A stretch of DNA of 9,415 nt from UBA1081 sp045639185 (lineage in GTDB: Bacteria > Bacillota > Clostridia > Oscillospirales > Acutalibacteraceae), in NCBI GenBank assembly GCA_045639185.1, contig JAZUCO010000019.1, positions 1-9,415 on the forward strand. Reading direction: 5' to 3'. Numbering within the stretch: position 1 is the first letter of the stretch; every line of letters begins with the position of its first letter. The notes under the pieces were generated by a model. That model made no database searches. It was not told the DNA's origin and was given only the letters and a program-made list of their open reading frames with translations. The position numbers and the translations under genes are program-made. Below are positions 6,824 to 9,415 of the stretch, in pieces.

Positions 6824-7705
6824 TCAGTCGTAAAGACCGTCTGCAATCATTTTGCCGATTGCTTCAACAACCTGAGGTTTGTCTTCCTTATATGTAACAC
6901 CGTACCACTTATCCTCAGCTGCAAGCACCTTTACACGCTTTGTTCCGCTTTCAATAAGTTCTGTAACAATAAGAGGAAGATAATATTCCTTTTTAGGCTC
7001 ATTGAGATTTGTTTCAAGGAATTCAACAAAGCCCTTTTCGATATAATCAAAGATATCAGGCTTAAAGCCCCAGAGATTCATTGAAACGAGAGTATCGTCT
7101 GCAAGTTGAGTCCATGTTGCACCGTCATCTTCTGTAAACTGACATTCGTTGTTGATTTTTGTTCTCTCTGTAACGCTTTCAAGACAACCGTCTTTAACTA
7201 CGCAGACACCTCTTGCAACAGTGCCGTTTTCTGTAAGAGTGTTCTTAAGACGGAATGCAGCCATACAGTAGTTGTCATCATCGTCTTTTGTAAGCTCTTC
7301 ATAGATTTTGCCGAATGCGTTTCTGCCGTAGTAGTCGTCTGCATTTACAACCGCAAAAGGCTCTTTTACAGCATCTTTACAGCAAAGAATTGCGTGAGCT
7401 GTGCCCCAGGGTTTTTCTCTTGTTTCGGGACAAACAAAACCTTCGGGAAGCTTGTAAAGCTCCTGATAAACATATTCAACATCTATAATTTTTTCTATTC
7501 TTTTGCCCACAAGAGAAATAAAATCCTCTGCGATAGCTTCTTTTATAACAAAAACAATTTTATTGAAACCTGCTCTTTTTGCATCGTAAGCAGAAAAATC
7601 AAGAAGCACTCTGCCGTCTTCTGAAATGGGTTCCATCTGTTTAAGACCGCCGAAACGACTGCCCATTCCTGCCGCCATAACTACAAGTGTTGCATTTTTA
7701 GACAT
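6824..7705 (-). CDS. NTP-transferase-family nucleotidyltransferase (sugar-nucleotide type)
   Basis: This 293-residue protein has the GT-A-like NTP transferase fold, which activates a sugar phosphate or related compound with an NTP and releases pyrophosphate. The nucleotide-binding N-terminus is VVMAAGMGSRFGGLKQMEP (8-26). PWGTAHA (99-105) is the usual base-binding GTAxA block. NADDYYG (121-127) carries the metal-binding aspartates. SMNLWGF (208-214), KEYYLPLIV (239-247) and WYGVTYKEDK (267-276) form the C-terminal part. There is no hexapeptide-repeat domain, so the protein is a single-domain enzyme. The substrate is not determinable; proximity to galactose uptake makes a hexose-1-phosphate possible but unproven. 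AGAGGG sits 7 bases before the ATG, below a consensus promoter (7735-7763). The TGA stop is followed at once by the MATE promoter. Confidence 0.88.
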   Translation of the reverse strand: MSKNATLVVMAAGMGSRFGGLKQMEPISEDGRVLLDFSAYDAKRAGFNKIVFVIKEAIAEDFISLVGKRIEKIIDVEYVYQELYKLPEGFVCPETREKPWGTAHAILCCKDAVKEPFAVVNADDYYGRNAFGKIYEELTKDDDDNYCMAAFRLKNTLTENGTVARGVCVVKDGCLESVTERTKINNECQFTEDDGATWTQLADDTLVSMNLWGFKPDIFDYIEKGFVEFLETNLNEPKKEYYLPLIVTELIESGTKRVKVLAAEDKWYGVTYKEDKPQVVEAIGKMIADGLYD

Positions 7706-7734
7706 TTGACTACCCTCTTATGAAATTTTTTATC

Positions 7735-7763
7735 ATTATAACATAATAAAAAATATTATTCAA
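7735..7763 (-). promoter_or_regulatory. Promoter of the nucleotidyltransferase gene
   Basis: On the minus strand TTGAAT (7763-7758), 17 bases and a perfect TATAAT (7740-7735) make a strong vegetative promoter. Its -35 box lies only 4 bases from the end of the 200-bp repeat element (7768). Confidence 0.82.
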
Positions 7764-7767
7764 CCAT

Positions 7768-7967
7768 AAACAATAATTTAGCGGAAATGTTTGAAGAAAT
7801 TAAAATCGAGCTTGTAGGGGCGTTGATCCAACGCCCGATTGTGAGCAAAGCGAACAATCACGGCTCTGCCGTTTTATTTTCCTTCGGAAAATGCACATTC
7901 GTGCCGGGCGATGAATCATCGCCCCTACGATATATCAATTAATTTCTGCTTCGCTAAATTATTGTTT
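7768..7967. mobile_element. 200-bp MITE-like palindromic element (second composite copy)
   Basis: Perfect 16-base terminal inverted repeats, AAACAATAATTTAGCG (7768-7783) and its complement (7952-7967), differ by one base from those of the 3844-4163 element. One further T-A pair extends them to 7767 and 7968. The core is bounded by GTAGGGGCG (7814-7822) and CGCCCCTAC (7920-7928). It holds perfect 8-bp hairpins at 7818-7836 and 7906-7924, one at 7837-7859, and a 6-bp hairpin at 7877-7891. The plan of AT-rich ends around a GTAGGG core matches the mgl element, although most internal sequence differs. A CCA trinucleotide flanks both extended ends, which is too short to call a target duplication. 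No protein is encoded. Confidence 0.72.
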
Positions 7968-7976
7968 ACCAATCTC

Positions 7977-8020
7977 AAAATAAACCACCTTAATACCAAA
8001 AGATATCAAGGTGGTTTATT
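7977..8020 (-). terminator. Long hairpin terminator of the T7SS-like small-gene operon
   Basis: A perfect 13-bp stem (7979-7991 with 8008-8020) is extended by 6 pairs (7992-7997 with 8002-8007), two of them G-U in the minus-strand RNA, around a TTTT loop, for a total of 19 bp. Four U follow (7980-7977). The two wobbles would be A-C mismatches in the plus-strand RNA, which shows that the structure is kept for minus-strand transcripts. It starts 1 base after the stop codon of the last small gene. Confidence 0.85.
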
Positions 8021-8021
8021 A

Positions 8022-8330
8022 TCAATCATCCAAATTAAATTTCTGAATGTTATGTATTGCATTATCTTCAAGGTCGGTCGCGATTTTAGATAATACATCA
8101 GCAACATCATTTGCTGTTGTTGCAGCAGCCTTACTCATATCAGAATAAAAAAGTGCTAAGTCATCAACCTGTCTTATAAGTTTTTTATAAACTGATTGTT
8201 TTTCAGGATCTGCATTTCTCTGTACTGTCTTCAATGATGACGACAAACGATTTGCAATAATTTTTTCAGTCATAAATCTGTCTGACTGCTCACGCAATTT
8301 CGGAATATTTACTACGTATTCGCCCTGCAT
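8022..8330 (-). CDS. Small helical protein, last gene of the T7SS-like cluster
   Basis: This is a 102-residue acidic protein of unknown function. It reads as two helical stretches (about 10-38 and 44-90) around a turn at NADPEK (39-44), the size and plan of WXG100-like secretion partners. No WXG is present. The second helix is rich in A, D and S (SKAAATTANDVADVL, 66-80). I chose ATG 8330, two bases after the stop of the gene before. An alternative TTG at 8336 would overlap that stop as TTGA and give 104 residues. Neither has a good Shine-Dalgarno, so translation is probably coupled. It is likely a helical partner or chaperone in a type VII system, inferred from context. Confidence 0.72.
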   Translation of the reverse strand: MQGEYVVNIPKLREQSDRFMTEKIIANRLSSSLKTVQRNADPEKQSVYKKLIRQVDDLALFYSDMSKAAATTANDVADVLSKIATDLEDNAIHNIQKFNLDD

Positions 8331-8332
8331 GA

Positions 8333-8695
8333 TCAATCGATTAACTTCATAGCTTCAACAGCACCCTTAAGAGTGTTCATTGCCAATTCGCCGGATTCTG
8401 CGATAGCTGTTTTGAACTGTTCGCCGAATTCATCAGCCTGCTGCAATGTTTCCTGAAGCATCTTGATACTTGCGTCAGTCATTTCACGAGCTTTTCTGAC
8501 TGTTTTGATGTTTGTTTCGACATTAACTCTGAGATTGTTGTAGTTATCATCACCCTCAGAAATAAACTTATCCATATTGTTTCTTAATGTCTCATACTGA
8601 TTTATTTTTGTATCGAGAGCATTAAGACAGTTTTCAAGTTTTAATATCTTAGCCTCATACGCACCTTTAGAAATTTTAAATGTTGCCTGTGCCAT
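8333..8695 (-). CDS. WXG100-like helical hairpin protein (120 residues)
   Basis: Two long amphipathic helices (about 11-46 and 53-105) flank a polar turn, SEGDDNYNN (46-54), where WXG100 proteins carry WxG; here the tryptophan is absent. There are no membrane segments and no signal peptide. The length is slightly above the usual 100 residues because of a C-terminal extension, GAVEAMKLID. Such proteins pair with each other or with LXG toxins and are exported by the EssC-type ATPase. GGAGG lies 8 bases before the ATG. The TGA stop is immediately followed by the start of the next gene. I cannot assign a named family with certainty. Confidence 0.8.
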   Translation of the reverse strand: MAQATFKISKGAYEAKILKLENCLNALDTKINQYETLRNNMDKFISEGDDNYNNLRVNVETNIKTVRKAREMTDASIKMLQETLQQADEFGEQFKTAIAESGELAMNTLKGAVEAMKLID

Positions 8696-8726
8696 AATTT
8701 ATACCTCCAAACATTATATTAAAGAA

Positions 8727-9053
8727 TTAAGAAAGACCTGCGATTGCTTTAATAGCGCCTTTAACGATACCCTTACCTGCATCAAGAACTTCGTTAATCT
8801 TTGAAAGAACATTTGTAACGAGAGAAACAAGCTGGTTCATACCGTCAAGAATGCTGTTTGTGTTTGAAAGAATCTGGCTGCCGTACTTGTAGATTTCGTC
8901 TACAATTGTGCTGTCTGCATCTTCACGCACTTCCTGAAGAGCTGAACCTACATCCTGAAGAAGATTGTAAGTTTCTTCATTAAGCTGCATAACTTCCTTT
9001 TTCCATGCCTCGGCTTCTGAACTGCTGATAATGTTCAATGTGTTTACTGCCAT
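8727..9053 (-). CDS. Type VII secretion-associated helical protein (108 residues)
   Basis: This acidic helical hairpin has helices at about 11-44 and 49-90, with the turn at EDADST (44-49). Its second helix, with spaced I/L/V and S/N residues (QILSNTNSILDGMNQLVSLV, 60-79), resembles LXG/WXG100 family helices. The single tryptophan W17 is in helix 1, not in a WXG turn. The C-terminal tail, GKGIVKGAIKAIAGLS (93-108), is glycine-rich, basic and hydrophobic, unlike the acidic body, and could contact membrane or a partner. AGGAGGAA precedes the ATG by about 7 bases, the best ribosome site of the cluster, suggesting high production. The function is inferred from the neighbours. Confidence 0.8.
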   Translation of the reverse strand: MAVNTLNIISSSEAEAWKKEVMQLNEETYNLLQDVGSALQEVREDADSTIVDEIYKYGSQILSNTNSILDGMNQLVSLVTNVLSKINEVLDAGKGIVKGAIKAIAGLS

Positions 9054-9090
9054 TTGTTTTTTCCTCCTAAAAGTTCATTTTTATATTTAT

Positions 9091-9306
9091 TTACTCCTTG
9101 AGTTTTTCTTCAAGTTGTAAATCATATAACTGGTTTTTAATTTTTTTTATTTTGCTTATTGCTGCATCTGATGCCTGCAAATAGACCTTCAATAACTCGC
9201 CACCCATACAATTATTGCATCGTTCCTTGTCGTTTTCCGCATCTCTGATCAGACGATCACAGTCATCTATACAAGATTGCAAAATATGAACTGTATTTGT
9301 ATCCAT
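9091..9306 (-). CDS. Small coiled-coil protein with four cysteines in the T7SS-like cluster
   Basis: This 71-residue protein has a helix at about 4-28, a turn at CNNCMGGE (30-37) and a second helix at about 38-70 ending in a charged EEKLKE tail. Cysteines at 12, 16, 30 and 33 form CxxxC plus CxxC, which could bind zinc or make disulfides across the hairpin. Size and helical-hairpin form recall the small YwqH-type proteins found beside LXG toxins in Bacillus, but I cannot confirm homology. AGGAGAA lies about 5 bases before the ATG, which starts 9 bases after the YukD-like gene's stop, so the two are in one operon. Confidence 0.78.
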   Translation of the reverse strand: MDTNTVHILQSCIDDCDRLIRDAENDKERCNNCMGGELLKVYLQASDAAISKIKKIKNQLYDLQLEEKLKE

Positions 9307-9315
9307 ACACTTCTC

Positions 9316-9415
9316 CTAAATTAACATAAATCCGACACCGTCGTTTATATCATAGTCTGCAAGAGTTTTTTTCGGATTAAGAACAGCATCGGGAGCAGTT
9401 CTTATAAGCATTTCT
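9316..9415 (-). CDS. C-terminal end of a YukD/EsaB-like ubiquitin-fold protein (partial)
   Basis: Only the last 32 codons are in the window, ending at TAG (9318-9316). The tail has the pattern of a ubiquitin-like domain's last strand and loop: a proline/lysine turn, TLADYDINDG, then a hydrophobic ending, VGFMLI. YukD and EsaB, small ubiquitin-fold proteins required by Firmicutes type VII secretion, end in the same way (…L.DY.I.DGD.L.LL). The identification rests on this short segment and on the helical small-protein genes that follow. The start and full length are outside the window. Confidence 0.55.
   Translation of the reverse strand, partial: EMLIRTAPDAVLNPKKTLADYDINDGVGFMLI

Noticed and set aside
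7106..7624. 172-residue open frame on the plus strand, rich in Cys, Phe and Asn
   Set aside because: It is entirely antisense to the nucleotidyltransferase, whose motifs fix the real frame. Its composition is typical of antisense translation, and it has no convincing ribosome site or promoter.
8022..9306. LXG toxin or immunity gene
   Set aside because: None of the small proteins has a toxin domain or is long enough, and the cluster ends at a terminator. A toxin, if present, must lie beyond the right edge or elsewhere.
1..9415. tRNA, rRNA, phage or integrase signatures
   Set aside because: I looked for CCA-ended cloverleafs, integrase or transposase motifs and attachment sites, and saw none. 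The repeats encode no protein.

Overview
The window looks like chromosome of a low-GC, Gram-positive, gut-type clostridium (Ruminococcus-like Clostridia is my best guess). The evidence is AT-rich DNA, strong AGGAGG-type ribosome sites, a lipobox-anchored sugar-binding protein, canonical TTGACA/TATAAT promoters, and Firmicutes-style type VII secretion relatives. Every gene I can support lies on the minus strand, so the biological order runs from right to left.

Right end (9415-7977): the end of a ubiquitin-like YukD/EsaB-type gene is followed by four small, strongly helical proteins of 71, 108, 120 and about 102 residues. They are tightly packed and close with a long hairpin terminator. I read this as part of a type VII (T7SSb) secretion locus. 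The small proteins resemble WXG100/LXG-partner helical hairpins but lack a clear WXG motif. The secretion ATPase and any toxin would lie outside the window.

Middle right (7967-5316): a 200-bp palindromic, MITE-like repeat is followed by a strong promoter, a sugar-nucleotide-type nucleotidyltransferase, and a MATE-family exporter. The exporter has its own promoter. A perfect inverted repeat lies at the expected start of its transcript; it can act as the terminator of the gene before, as an operator, or both.

Middle (5306-997): a galactose/methyl-galactoside ABC importer operon runs mglB (lipoprotein binding protein), mglA (double ATPase), mglC (permease), then a 58-residue one-helix membrane protein translationally coupled to mglC. 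Both internal gaps of the operon hold members of the same AAACAATAATTTATCG hairpin family. One is a 320-bp composite element between mglB and mglA; the other is a solo 35-bp hairpin between mglA and mglC. The composite element supplies the last two codons and the stop of mglB.

Left end (986-1): a strong promoter drives a secreted calcineurin-like metallophosphoesterase that runs off the window.

The two points most worth following are the T7SS-associated small-protein set and the modular hairpin/MITE family placed exactly at stop codons and between expression signals.
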